From contig JAQXUQ010000006.1 in the NCBI GenBank assembly GCA_029224465.1, forward strand, positions 124,001-188,000: 64,000 nt of DNA, read 5' to 3'. Under the pieces are notes generated by a model, which was not told where the DNA came from, did no database searches, and saw nothing but the letters and a program-made list of their open reading frames with translations. This document shows, piece after piece, positions 17,056-26,702 of the stretch. This DNA is from Bacillota bacterium (GTDB taxonomy: Bacteria > Bacillota > Clostridia > Lachnospirales > Lachnospiraceae). Both the position numbers and the translations under genes were made by a program. Each line of letters starts with the position of its first letter. Positions within the stretch are counted from its first letter, which is position 1.

Positions 17056-18780
17056 ATGAAATGCATTGTAATGATAAGAAAAGTTGTGTTTGGGATCATA
17101 TGGTGGTGTATGGCATTAAATTTGGGATATCTTTTTATTGCCAGTATATTTAGCACGAGTTGCCTCGGATCAGTGGAAAACATGTTTGCAGCTGATGCCG
17201 GAACACTATTAGTTAATTCGGAGCATACATTTTATATCCGTGATCACTGGTGGGGGCATCTGATTGTATTCGTAGTTTTCACTGCAATTGTCTCTCTCTA
17301 TCATAAAGCATTTGGTATTACGGGCAGAGAGAAAAAACATAACCGTGACACAAAGCAATCAGCTTTAGTCTTGTCAATAGCATTTGTGTTGATGCTATTA
17401 ATCATTACCTTGTGCGATTTTTATCCCAAAACAGATCAAAAACATATCATGGAACTAGCGGGGGAGTTTCTGCATCACAATTATTCGTCACTGAATGCAG
17501 GAGAATATTTAGACAAATTTCCGCAGCAGTATGGAATACTGTTCTTCTATATGGCTTTGTCAAGAATTTTTGGGTGCAACAATTATATTGCTTTTGAGAT
17601 CGTTAATGCTGTCTTAATCGCACTTACGTACTGGGTATTTTCTGGAACGGCGAGTAAATTAATTCCCGATCTCCCTGCTATTAATACTGCAATATGGTCA
17701 ATTATCTTTATTCCGTACTTATTTTATTCCTTATTAATTTACGGGACTGTGGTAGGACTTTTTTTATCGTGTTGTTCCATCGCTTTAATTTGCCGATATG
17801 TTGAGAATAATCACTTAGTCTTTTTAATTGCTTCGGCTTTATTTATAGCTATTGCTGTAGTTTTAAAGTCTAATTATTCCATTTTCTTTATTGCAGAGGC
17901 AATTTATTTATTATTTCTCCCGCGTTCCAGCAAAAAAATTGTACATGGAATTTCGTGGTGTGCATGCACGATCTTAGTTTTAGTAAGTATTACAGCAGGG
18001 ATACATCAATACATCAAAGTTGTTAATGATGGTATTTTACCGTCCGGTGTACCCAAAGTTGCATGGATTGCAATGGGCCTTCAGGACGGAAAGAACGCAC
18101 CCGGATGGTATAATGGTTTCAATACTGCAGTATATGAAAATTCTAATTATGATACAGGTGTTGCCGAGGAAGCATCCCGAAAAAGTATTCAGAAATCGTT
18201 ACGAAATTTCTCCATAAATAAAACTGACTTTATCACCTTTATGGCAAAAAAGATTCAGTCCCAATGGAACAATCCGACATTTCAAGTATTATGGGAACTT
18301 GAGGGAGAAGCCGGACATATGGATTGGCTTGTTACCGGAAGAGGACGTTTCTTTTTTACAGAATACTGTAATTTCATCCTATCCTTTGTATACGGTTTTG
18401 CTCTATATTATTGGCTTACAGAAACAAAGACTAAAAACTGGAGCGAAATACTCTGCCCTTTATTTTTTTTAGGTGGTTTCACGTTTCATTTGTTTTGGGA
18501 AGCACAATGCCTATATGCCATGCCATATATGATTATGCTTCTTCCTATGAGTGGGAAGGGGATACAACGGTATAGCCAAAAACTGACACAACGGAGAAAC
18601 TATTTACATATGGGAACAATTTGTGTGACAGTTGCTATGGTGGTTTTGATATCCTACACAAAACCTTTTCAAAAAATATTTGCACGTAATGACGATGATC
18701 ACCTGTTCAATACATATTCGCAGAACATTGTTAATTCAGATAAAATGTGTTTTCCTCAGTCTGTTAGGAATTCCAAGTAA
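17056..18780 (+). CDS. Polytopic membrane protein, GT39/PMT-like
   Basis: A 574-residue protein with about a dozen membrane segments. An acidic outside loop (CDFYPKTDQKHIMELAGEF, near residue 117) followed by YLDKFPQQYGILFFYMALSRI resembles GT-C enzymes of the GT39/ArnT type that take sugars from polyprenyl phosphate, but the similarity I can judge by eye is weak. It is strongly AT-rich, like the decayed acyltransferase before it. No clear ribosome binding site is seen before the ATG at 17056. It could also be a glycan polymerase. Confidence 0.68.
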   Translation: MKCIVMIRKVVFGIIWWCMALNLGYLFIASIFSTSCLGSVENMFAADAGTLLVNSEHTFYIRDHWWGHLIVFVVFTAIVSLYHKAFGITGREKKHNRDTKQSALVLSIAFVLMLLIITLCDFYPKTDQKHIMELAGEFLHHNYSSLNAGEYLDKFPQQYGILFFYMALSRIFGCNNYIAFEIVNAVLIALTYWVFSGTASKLIPDLPAINTAIWSIIFIPYLFYSLLIYGTVVGLFLSCCSIALICRYVENNHLVFLIASALFIAIAVVLKSNYSIFFIAEAIYLLFLPRSSKKIVHGISWCACTILVLVSITAGIHQYIKVVNDGILPSGVPKVAWIAMGLQDGKNAPGWYNGFNTAVYENSNYDTGVAEEASRKSIQKSLRNFSINKTDFITFMAKKIQSQWNNPTFQVLWELEGEAGHMDWLVTGRGRFFFTEYCNFILSFVYGFALYYWLTETKTKNWSEILCPLFFLGGFTFHLFWEAQCLYAMPYMIMLLPMSGKGIQRYSQKLTQRRNYLHMGTICVTVAMVVLISYTKPFQKIFARNDDDHLFNTYSQNIVNSDKMCFPQSVRNSK

Positions 18781-18797
18781 TATCAGGGATATGATTC

Positions 18798-19676
18798 ATG
18801 AATAATTTTAAAGACAGGGTAAAGCAGAGTATTGCTCATCAATACTATCAACGCTATATGAGTACTGTACAACATAATGGCCCCATGATTCGTGTTCAGT
18901 CTGTAGACGAAACAATTATGATGTTGCAGAATACAGACCATAGTCTGGTCCGTTTTGGCGACGGTGAACTTACGTTTATTAGAGGAAGAAATCTGCAGTT
19001 GCAGAACAGCAACCGGGAACTTCAGAAACGGCTGGCGGATATACTCGGGTACACGCATGATGGTCTTGTGGTATCTGTTCAGGATATTTTTAATGGGCTT
19101 GATTTTTATGTACCTGCTTCAAAACGATTTTGGGAAGATCATTTTCTCTTCTATCACAAATATTATAATAAGCTATGCAGCCATGACCGAACCTATGCCA
19201 ATACTCTTTTCTCTCGTTGTTATATAACGAGAGAAGACAAGAATGTATGTGATGGGTGGTTTCAAGAGATAAAAATGATCTGGAAGGGAAAGAAAGTTGT
19301 AGTAGTAGAAGGAACACGTACTCATAATGGAGTTGATAATGATTTACTGTCTTTATGCAGCAGTGTTGAGCGCATTCTGATTCCGCCTGCTAACGCATTT
19401 AATGCTTATGATCGAATACTTGCTGCCAGTTGCGAATTTCCTTCAGATAGGCTGTTTTTAATATCTGCAGGAGCATGTGCAAAACCTTTAACTGAGGATT
19501 TGTTCTTAAAAGGTTATCGTGTCATCGATATTGGCAATCTGGATATGGAGTATTCATGGTTTTTAATGAATGCCAAAGAAAAGATTGCGATTCCTAAACA
19601 CAGTATTGTTGGCATAGAAGCAAACAGGAAAGCCGGCTACTTACAGTATTTGGATGAGATACGGCAGGAAATTTAG
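18798..19676 (+). CDS. GT-D fold glycosyltransferase (SP_1767/DUF1792 family)
   Basis: A 292-residue soluble protein with the diagnostic RFGDGE motif at residues 52-57, which binds the metal and nucleotide sugar in the GT-D fold first described for a streptococcal adhesin glycosyltransferase. Later conserved text includes VVVVEGTRTHNGVDND, IPPANAF and ISAGACAKPLTEDL. Such enzymes extend glycans, including O-glycans on serine-rich proteins. It lies 17 bases after the membrane protein gene and before an ABC flippase, so a role in building a lipid-linked oligosaccharide is the likely one here. Confidence 0.86.
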   Translation: MNNFKDRVKQSIAHQYYQRYMSTVQHNGPMIRVQSVDETIMMLQNTDHSLVRFGDGELTFIRGRNLQLQNSNRELQKRLADILGYTHDGLVVSVQDIFNGLDFYVPASKRFWEDHFLFYHKYYNKLCSHDRTYANTLFSRCYITREDKNVCDGWFQEIKMIWKGKKVVVVEGTRTHNGVDNDLLSLCSSVERILIPPANAFNAYDRILAASCEFPSDRLFLISAGACAKPLTEDLFLKGYRVIDIGNLDMEYSWFLMNAKEKIAIPKHSIVGIEANRKAGYLQYLDEIRQEI

Positions 19677-19738
19677 TAAGCTCCGAATTGTTTTTAAAAG
19701 AACATCAATGAAAGAAACATGGCTGAGGAGATCAATAC

Positions 19739-21484
19739 ATGTACGAAAAGATGAAATACATTTTATCATTGAAAGAAAAGATCACGATGGTGTTCCTCTT
19801 CTTTGCCGTATTCATTGGCAGTATTTTTGAATTGATGGGAGTCACGATTTTTATGCCCTTCATTCAGGTACTGATGACACCGGAGCAGATTTATACTAAC
19901 AAGTGGCTGCATTATTTTTACACGTTATTTAACTTTAAAAGCACAACGCAGTACCTGACCGCAATCGCCGGACTGATTATCGTCATTTACGTGGTCAAGA
20001 ATGTGTATCTGATGTGGGAGAAGAACGCAATCTATAAATTCAGCTACAGACTGCAGAAACGAATCTCGGTCAAACTGCTGAAAGCGTATATGTCCGAGCC
20101 GTACACCTTCCATCTCAACCACAACATAGCCGTACTGCAGAGAAGTCTGCAGGAAGATACGGATATGTTTGCCAAGGGCATCATCCATTTCATGGAACTG
20201 CTGATAGAAATTATTGTGTGTGTAGTCCTTGGAATTTATCTGTTTGTTGTCAGTAAGTCCATTACAGTAATTGTGCTGGCGGTGCTGATTCTTACAGTAC
20301 TTATCAGCACAAAGGTTTCGAAGCATGTCGTACTCGATCTCGGCAAGAAGGCGCAGCTCTATAAGGGAAAACTCTATCAGTGGATGAATCAGGCTCTGAG
20401 CGGAATCAAGGAAATCAAGGTTCTGAACAGAGAGAACTATTTCACCACGATATACGAAGACAATTTTGATAAATATACCTATGGCCTGCGTCTCACAAGA
20501 CTGGTCGCCACACTTCCCAGATATATGGTGGAAGCAGGCTGCATGACCGGCCTTCTGCTTGCCGTCATATTGAAGCTGAACTACGGTCAGAAGGAACTGA
20601 TGGATTTTATCCCGCAGCTGAGTGTATTCGCGGTAGCAGCGTTCCGCATGATGCCTTCTGTCGGAAAGATCAACGAGCATTATACGGACATTGTGTACAG
20701 TCTGCCGTCTCTTGACCTGATCTATCATGATCTCAAGGATGTCGACGGCCTGCGCGAGAAGGAAACAAAGAAGAACGCGGGCTGGGAATTCAAAAATCTG
20801 GTTGAGATTAAGAATGTAAGCTACCATTACCCGAATGTGACGGAAGACGTTATTCAAAATGTCTCTTTTAGGATTCCCTGCGGCAAAACAGTTGCCTTCA
20901 CAGGTAAAACCGGCGCCGGTAAAACTACAATGGTCGATATTATATTGGGACTTCTGACACCGCAGATCGGCCACATTTACGCTGACGGAATGGACATCTT
21001 CAAAAATCTCAGGACGTGGCAGAGTGAAATCGGTTATATCCCGCAGGTGATCTACCTGTCGGACGATACAATCCGCCATAATATCGCATTCGGTATTCCG
21101 GAAGAAGAAATTGAAGACGAAAAGGTCATCGAAGCAGCGAAGAAGGCGCAGATTGCGGATTTTATCGATGATCTTGTAGACGGATACGATACATATGTCG
21201 GAGACAGGGGAGTACGCCTGTCCGGCGGTCAGAGGCAGAGAATCGGTATCGCGAGAGCTTTGTATAACGATCCGGAAATCATGGTTCTGGATGAAGCGAC
21301 CTCCGCACTCGATTCGGATACCGAACGGGCGGTCATGGAATCGGTAGACAGTCTGCACAACGAAAAGACAATCATTATTATCGCGCATCGCCTGAAGACA
21401 ATCCGGAACGCGGATATTTTCTATCAGGTTGGTGACGGCAAGGTCACGGAAGTCAGCAAAGAAGAAGTATTTAAAAACGAATAA
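19739..21484 (+). CDS. ABC transporter, PglK-like flippase (fused permease-ATPase)
   Basis: A 581-residue half-transporter: six membrane segments in residues about 15-310 and an ATP-binding domain from about 355. The Walker A motif GKTGAGKTT is at residues 389-397, the signature LSGGQRQR at 494-501, and Walker B IMVLDEATSALD near 513. The layout and length match PglK, which flips lipid-linked oligosaccharides as a homodimer, and its context among glycosyltransferases supports that over drug or protein export. GAGGAG lies just before the ATG at 19739. GC content rises from this gene onward. Confidence 0.84.
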   Translation: MYEKMKYILSLKEKITMVFLFFAVFIGSIFELMGVTIFMPFIQVLMTPEQIYTNKWLHYFYTLFNFKSTTQYLTAIAGLIIVIYVVKNVYLMWEKNAIYKFSYRLQKRISVKLLKAYMSEPYTFHLNHNIAVLQRSLQEDTDMFAKGIIHFMELLIEIIVCVVLGIYLFVVSKSITVIVLAVLILTVLISTKVSKHVVLDLGKKAQLYKGKLYQWMNQALSGIKEIKVLNRENYFTTIYEDNFDKYTYGLRLTRLVATLPRYMVEAGCMTGLLLAVILKLNYGQKELMDFIPQLSVFAVAAFRMMPSVGKINEHYTDIVYSLPSLDLIYHDLKDVDGLREKETKKNAGWEFKNLVEIKNVSYHYPNVTEDVIQNVSFRIPCGKTVAFTGKTGAGKTTMVDIILGLLTPQIGHIYADGMDIFKNLRTWQSEIGYIPQVIYLSDDTIRHNIAFGIPEEEIEDEKVIEAAKKAQIADFIDDLVDGYDTYVGDRGVRLSGGQRQRIGIARALYNDPEIMVLDEATSALDSDTERAVMESVDSLHNEKTIIIIAHRLKTIRNADIFYQVGDGKVTEVSKEEVFKNE

Positions 21485-21537
21485 GCTCTGCAGCTGGAAA
21501 ACCGGGCTGTGCGGGAAGATAACAGAGGAATGAATTC

Positions 21538-22692
21538 ATGCGTATAATGTATGTTCTGCACCGATACCATACCAATCAGATCGCGATCATGAAGGGATGG
21601 AAGGAGCACGGGGATGAGCTGAAGCTCCTGACGTGGTATACGGGGAAAGTGGAGGACCATTCCGCAGTAGTTCCCGAAACATTGGGATATTCCAGACTGT
21701 TTAATGTGTTCTATAAGTTTTATATGTTTCTTCCACACAGAAATCCGTTCGCGAAGGATATCAACCTGCATTACGGTTTCCCGCCTTTTGGGAAATTCGA
21801 GAAGGAAGTGAAAGAATTCAGGCCGGATCTGGTCATTCTCCGCGAGCGTTCCATCTATACGATGGCATGTTATAAGGTTTGCAGAAAGTACGGAATCCCG
21901 GCTTTCCTGTACAACCTCAGTCCTGTATGGGCAGAACCGTCTTATTTCAAACATGATTTTATGCACCGCTTCGTCAGAAGCCGTTGCCCGGAGTACAGAA
22001 TTACTCCGACGAGGCAGATCGGGATTGACATGACAGGAAAAGTCAGGGACCCGCACAGCTATTGGGCACCGTTTCTGGTCGAACCGATGTGCTCTCCGGA
22101 GGAGAAAAAATATTTTTACGATGACCGGATCAATATTTTCGAGATCGGTAAGTATCAGGAGCGGAAAAACCATTTCATGATGGTCCGGGTTTTTGCAAGA
22201 CTCCGGCAACTGTATCCGAAGATTCATCTGACAATCGCAGGAGAATGCTCCGACTCTTTTCATGAAGAGTATTACAACAGACTATGCGCGTTTTTGAAAG
22301 AAAATCATCTCGAAGACGCGGTTACGCTGTACAGGAATCTGTCCAAACAGGAAGTAAACGACATCTACAGAAGATCGGATATCTATGTGCTCGCGAGTAC
22401 CGGCGAGCCCGCTTCGATCTCGGTAATCGAGTCGATGTCTTTTTGTGTTCCTTCACTCAGCGGTACGGACAACGGAACGGCCGACTATATCCAGCCCGGG
22501 ATCACTGGAGAAGTGTTCAGGGATTGTGACGAGGACGACCTGTATAAGAAATTATCCGGCATGCTCGCGAATCCGGACCGGATTCCGGAAATGGGTGCGG
22601 CCGGGTATCAGAGCGTGCTGCGCCAGTTCCAGTTTGCCAATTATTACAGCGTGATCCGCGAAATGATGGAGGATCAGAAAAAAGGTATCTGA
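21538..22692 (+). CDS. GT4 family glycosyltransferase
   Basis: A 384-residue GT-B fold enzyme. The C-terminal nucleotide-sugar domain has IFEIGKYQERKNHFMMV (near residue 200) and STGEPASISVIESMSFCVPS (near 280-300), which holds the E-x7-E-like donor-binding site of GT4. The N-terminal acceptor domain starts MRIMYVLHRYHTNQ. It is a retaining transferase acting in the cytoplasm. RBS-like AGAGGA precedes the ATG at 21538. Sugar and acceptor unknown. Confidence 0.87.
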   Translation: MRIMYVLHRYHTNQIAIMKGWKEHGDELKLLTWYTGKVEDHSAVVPETLGYSRLFNVFYKFYMFLPHRNPFAKDINLHYGFPPFGKFEKEVKEFRPDLVILRERSIYTMACYKVCRKYGIPAFLYNLSPVWAEPSYFKHDFMHRFVRSRCPEYRITPTRQIGIDMTGKVRDPHSYWAPFLVEPMCSPEEKKYFYDDRINIFEIGKYQERKNHFMMVRVFARLRQLYPKIHLTIAGECSDSFHEEYYNRLCAFLKENHLEDAVTLYRNLSKQEVNDIYRRSDIYVLASTGEPASISVIESMSFCVPSLSGTDNGTADYIQPGITGEVFRDCDEDDLYKKLSGMLANPDRIPEMGAAGYQSVLRQFQFANYYSVIREMMEDQKKGI

Positions 22693-22714
22693 AGTAAATG
22701 AGCTTATCTTATCA

Positions 22715-24013
22715 ATGCCGGTTTTGCCTATGCAAATTTCTGATGACAAAGACATGAATAGCTTAAAGATGCGACGCGTCCTGTGGTTCACACACCATCT
22801 TCGTGGAGGCGGCGCGGAAAAGGCGGTTGTTGCCCTTTCCGAATATTTCAACGCGCATCCGCAGCTCGGATACGAGTCTTATATCTGCGTTGTCTATGAT
22901 GACCCGGAGCTTCACGCGAAGCTGCAAAATGTACTTGTACTGCAGCATCGTTCAAAGCCCGGAGATTCCAAAGTCCGAAAAGCACGCTGCGTTCTCCGGC
23001 AGATGAAAGAACTGCGGAAGCTGAAAGAGCAATGGGAAATTGATGTCTGTGTAAGCTTTCTTCCCGGTGCGGATATTCTCAATGTACATTCCGGGAAGAG
23101 GTCGGCAGCCGTCGTGTCCGTTCGCAACGTTGAGTCCAGATTTACGCACAGCATATGGAAGAAGATGTATGTGCAAAACAGCTACTGCCGCTGCAGCAGA
23201 ATCGTGACAGTTTCGGAGCTGGCGCATCACGATGTTGTGGATTTCTTTCACGCGGAGCCTTCCAAGGTTACTACAATTTACAACATGCTGCCGGATAAGT
23301 CTGCGACGAAGCCTGTGGTACATCCGGCCGTTACTGCCGAAACGGCCGATAGCGCAGACGGTACTGCGGATCGCACGCGGGGAACGTCTGCAACCTGGCG
23401 GGAATTTATCTTGTTCATCAAAGGGAAGAAAACATTTCTGAATGTAGCACGCCTCTCACCCGAAAAAGGGCAGGAGTATCTTCTCCGGGCTTTTTCAAAA
23501 GTTCACGAGGTAATGCCGGATACCTGCCTTGTCATTGCAGGCAGTGGACCGATGCAGCAGGATCTTACGGCGCTTGCGTCGGATCTTGGTATCTGGCAGT
23601 CGGTGCTCTTTACCGGAAATGTCCCGGACCCGGAGAACTATATGGCGAAGGCGGATGTCTTTGTTTTGTCATCGATGATTGAAGGCATGCCAAATGCCGT
23701 ACTGGAGGCTATGCAGGCAGGACTTCCCGTTATTGCGACAGAATGTGGCGCAAGGGAAATTCTGGCGCCGGACACGGATCCTTTGATGATGACGAAAACC
23801 GAAGATGACGCCCGTTACGGGATTCTGGTACCGGCAGGGGATGTGCCGGCCCTTTCCGGGGCGATGCTACACCTGATGCAGGATCATGAGCTTCGCAGGA
23901 TCTATTCGGAAAAGGGAAGGGAAAGGACTCGTGATTTCGCGCCGGAAGAAATCGCCGCGAAATGGAAGAGCGTGCTGGATTCGAGTCTTACAGCAGCGCT
24001 GACGGCGGATTAA
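22715..24013 (+). CDS. GT4 family glycosyltransferase
   Basis: A 432-residue GT-B enzyme. The N-terminus has LWFTHHLRGGGAEKAVVALS, a typical GT4 glycine-rich acceptor-side loop. The C-terminal domain has NVARLSPEKGQEYLL and LSSMIEGMPNAVLEAMQAGL with the donor-site glutamates. Between the domains (residues about 200-230) is an Ala/Thr/Asp-rich insert (bases about 23310-23400) not expected in the family. The start may be the ATG at 22715 or, better aligned with the family, the ATG at 22769; no strong ribosome site decides. Confidence 0.86.
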   Translation: MPVLPMQISDDKDMNSLKMRRVLWFTHHLRGGGAEKAVVALSEYFNAHPQLGYESYICVVYDDPELHAKLQNVLVLQHRSKPGDSKVRKARCVLRQMKELRKLKEQWEIDVCVSFLPGADILNVHSGKRSAAVVSVRNVESRFTHSIWKKMYVQNSYCRCSRIVTVSELAHHDVVDFFHAEPSKVTTIYNMLPDKSATKPVVHPAVTAETADSADGTADRTRGTSATWREFILFIKGKKTFLNVARLSPEKGQEYLLRAFSKVHEVMPDTCLVIAGSGPMQQDLTALASDLGIWQSVLFTGNVPDPENYMAKADVFVLSSMIEGMPNAVLEAMQAGLPVIATECGAREILAPDTDPLMMTKTEDDARYGILVPAGDVPALSGAMLHLMQDHELRRIYSEKGRERTRDFAPEEIAAKWKSVLDSSLTAALTAD

Positions 24014-24040
24014 CCGCTAACGGAAATTGAGGATATTGCA

Positions 24041-25687
24041 GTGCAGAATAAAAAATTGTATCCGGTAACAGTGCAGGAGCTGCTGTTTTATGCTTATTTC
24101 ACAATCATGCTGGCGATCAAGGGATTCGGACTGACTGCAGGGCCGGTCTATCAGGCAGGTTTTCTTGCAGCCTCGGTCCTCGCAGTGCTGAAAATTCTTC
24201 TGAGTACTTACACGAAGAAGGAGGCAGGTCTGGTATTCGGGCTGCTGGCGCTTGCGGGAGTTTCCTTTCTGCAGACCGGTGACTATTCGGTCATCATATA
24301 CAGTCTTCTGATGCTTTCGCTCAAAGGAATCCGGCAGGAGCGCGTGATGAAGCTTGCCGCAACTGTCTGGACGCCGGTTTTTCTGTTTCAGATTCTGACA
24401 CAGCTTCTGAATCTGCGGACAAGAGATTTTGTTGTCCACAGCAAGTACCATCTCGGATACGCTGTCCGGTGGGCACTTGGCTATACGCATCCGAATGTAC
24501 TGCAGATCACGTATGTGGTTACGCTTTCCTATCTGCTCTATTGTCTGCATGGGGAGAGATTAAAAGCAGAAAAATTTCTGCTTCTGATGCTTGCAAGTGC
24601 TTTTGGCGCTGCTTATTTTTTCCTGTATTCGCTCAGTCTTACCGGAATGATCGGGTATCTGGCTTTTGCGCTGGCGCTTTTGTATTTTGAATGGAAACGC
24701 AGGCAAAACAGACGGATCACAAAAACAGAATCCTTCCTTCTGCAATGCCTGCTTCCGATCGAGATTTTCGGCGCGGTTGTTCTGCCGCTGATCCTGCAGG
24801 GAAAGGCATTTGATCTGCTGAACAGGGCGATGACAACAAGACCGATGCTGACGAGGGAATTCTTAACGGTATATGGCGTTCGTCTTTTGGGCAGCAGGAA
24901 ACCGGCGGGCGCGTCTTTTACCATGACGCTGGACAGCTCCTATGCCGAACTTTTATTCTATGGCGGAATCCTGATTTTTGCGCTGATGATGGCGGGGTAT
25001 CTGTATCTGATAAGCAGAAGTCTGAAGGAGACGCCTTCATGGCGCCACAGCGTGAAAATGGCGGTGATTTTCTTCTGCCTTGCAGCAGCGATTTCCGAGC
25101 CTTTCGCTTTCAATACTTCCTTTAAAAATGTGTCCCTGATTTTCCTTGGCTGTGAACTGCTTCGAAAGAAAGAAGGAGAAAACTTCTGCCTGATCGGAGG
25201 CCTTTCCGCAAAGACCGGAAATTATCAGCTCCATTTATGGAATCCCTGCGCGGCAGCGGCAAAGCTGCTGGCGGTATTCATAAGTGGCCGGCGGACGCAG
25301 GGGAGAAAGGCGGCGGCCGCAGCGGTACTTGCAATGGCGGCAGCGGCGATTCTGTATGGAGATCTTGCGGTGCGTCAGGATGCGTATTACTGCAGAAGAC
25401 GCAGCACCGATGTTCCGGACGGGGAAATGCAGGAGTTATACCTCTCGAAAGAGGAAATACAGAAACTGGAGGAAACACCGGGCATTCGTGTACTCAATTA
25501 TCTGGATGAGAAGGATCCGATGTTCTGCTTCACAGGTAAAATTACGGAATATGACTACCTGCGGGGGGCAGTCAGCGCGGTTTTGTGGTCCGGAGCTGCC
25601 GCAGGAATGCTTGCGGCAGGTGCAGCCGGCAGCTGCGCAAAAGGAACCGGGCGGAGAGGTTCAGTGAAATGCGTCAGACAGTTGTGA
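24041..25687 (+). CDS. O-antigen polymerase/ligase-like membrane protein with C-terminal extension
   Basis: A 548-residue polytopic protein starting at a GTG. About ten membrane segments in residues 1-390, with a loop before HLGYAVRWALGYTHPNVLQI (near residue 145) seen in Wzy/ligase-like proteins of Clostridia. It may polymerise or ligate the repeat unit outside the membrane. The last 150 residues are unusual: two extra hydrophobic segments rich in Ala flank a charged stretch of about 70 residues (SKEEIQKLEETPGIRVLNYL). This tail is GC-rich and low in complexity. The next gene starts inside its last 19 bases. Confidence 0.72.
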   Translation: MQNKKLYPVTVQELLFYAYFTIMLAIKGFGLTAGPVYQAGFLAASVLAVLKILLSTYTKKEAGLVFGLLALAGVSFLQTGDYSVIIYSLLMLSLKGIRQERVMKLAATVWTPVFLFQILTQLLNLRTRDFVVHSKYHLGYAVRWALGYTHPNVLQITYVVTLSYLLYCLHGERLKAEKFLLLMLASAFGAAYFFLYSLSLTGMIGYLAFALALLYFEWKRRQNRRITKTESFLLQCLLPIEIFGAVVLPLILQGKAFDLLNRAMTTRPMLTREFLTVYGVRLLGSRKPAGASFTMTLDSSYAELLFYGGILIFALMMAGYLYLISRSLKETPSWRHSVKMAVIFFCLAAAISEPFAFNTSFKNVSLIFLGCELLRKKEGENFCLIGGLSAKTGNYQLHLWNPCAAAAKLLAVFISGRRTQGRKAAAAAVLAMAAAAILYGDLAVRQDAYYCRRRSTDVPDGEMQELYLSKEEIQKLEETPGIRVLNYLDEKDPMFCFTGKITEYDYLRGAVSAVLWSGAAAGMLAAGAAGSCAKGTGRRGSVKCVRQL

Positions 25688-26646
25688 AAAATATTGTATC
25701 GGATCATAATTCCAATCTGATTACCATTCTGACGCCGGCGTATAACCGCTGCGCGGAATTGGAAAACCTGTATCATTCTCTTTGCAGGCAGACACAGCAA
25801 TGTTTTGACTGGCTGATTGTGGATGACGGCAGCAGAGATCAGACCCGGGAAACGGTGCAGTCGTGGATAAGGGAAGCTCCCTTTCCAATCCGCTATCTAT
25901 ACAAAGAAAACGGCGGAAAGCATACGGCGCTGAACCTAGGAATTACCCAAATCACTGCACCGCTTACATTCATCGTGGACAGCGATGACATGCTCTCTAA
26001 GGACGCAGTGGAGACAATTCACGCGTATTATGAAAAGTATCAGCCGCTTCCGGGGCCGCAGAGCATCGGAGGCTTGTGTTTCCTGCGAGCCGACAGCCGA
26101 GGTGTCATCAATGCCGGCAAGTTTCCGGAAGATGAAACGGTCGCAGATTACTGTGCGTCAAGGATTAATGCCGGGATCGGCGGAGACAGGGCGGAAGTAT
26201 TTCTGACAGATGTACTGCGGAAATATCCGTTTCCGGTATTTAAGGGAGAAAAATACATGCCGGAAGACGCGGTCTGGATGCGGATGTCATCGGACTACAA
26301 ACTGGTTAATATTAATCATGCGATTTATATTTGTGATTATCTGGAGGGCGGGCTTACAAAAACCGGCAGAAAGATGAAGGTTTATTCGCCGTACAGTATG
26401 ATGTACCGCTCGTCCGTTTATCTGAATGATCCGCGGGTAAATACAAAAACGAGGTGCAAAATGATGCTGCTGTACCGGATATACAGTCATTTCGCCGGTG
26501 AGAAGGACAGAGAGTCCGGGGCGTCCGAAGAGGAGATTTTAAAGCGCCGCGGCAGAGTCGGGATACGGAAGACGGCTTTGTATTCGGTGATGGGATTGCC
26601 AGCTTTCGTTTTGTATCAGCGGTGGAAGAGAGTTTATAAAGAATAA
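25669..26646 (+). CDS. GT2 family glycosyltransferase
   Basis: A 325-residue GT-A fold transferase. It has LTPAYNRCAELENLYHSL, LIVDDGSRDQT (UDP-binding), and FIVDSDDML with the metal-binding acidic residues near 104. The start is placed at the ATG at 25669, because GGAGAGG lies at 25653-25659 and the family N-terminus begins just after; it overlaps the upstream gene by 19 bases. The C-terminal helices (MMYRSSVYLND) are family-typical. Acts in the cytoplasm on a lipid-linked or growing glycan; the sugar is unknown. Confidence 0.87.
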   Translation: MRQTVVKNIVSDHNSNLITILTPAYNRCAELENLYHSLCRQTQQCFDWLIVDDGSRDQTRETVQSWIREAPFPIRYLYKENGGKHTALNLGITQITAPLTFIVDSDDMLSKDAVETIHAYYEKYQPLPGPQSIGGLCFLRADSRGVINAGKFPEDETVADYCASRINAGIGGDRAEVFLTDVLRKYPFPVFKGEKYMPEDAVWMRMSSDYKLVNINHAIYICDYLEGGLTKTGRKMKVYSPYSMMYRSSVYLNDPRVNTKTRCKMMLLYRIYSHFAGEKDRESGASEEEILKRRGRVGIRKTALYSVMGLPAFVLYQRWKRVYKE

Positions 26647-26702
26647 CATCGATACGCTTTCAGACATAAACTGCTGCCAGGGGAAGGATAAACAAACCAG
26701 AC

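Noticed and set aside
19925-21388. Long minus-strand open frame opposite the ABC transporter
   Set aside because: The plus strand encodes complete Walker and signature motifs; the antisense product has no sensible composition or domain.
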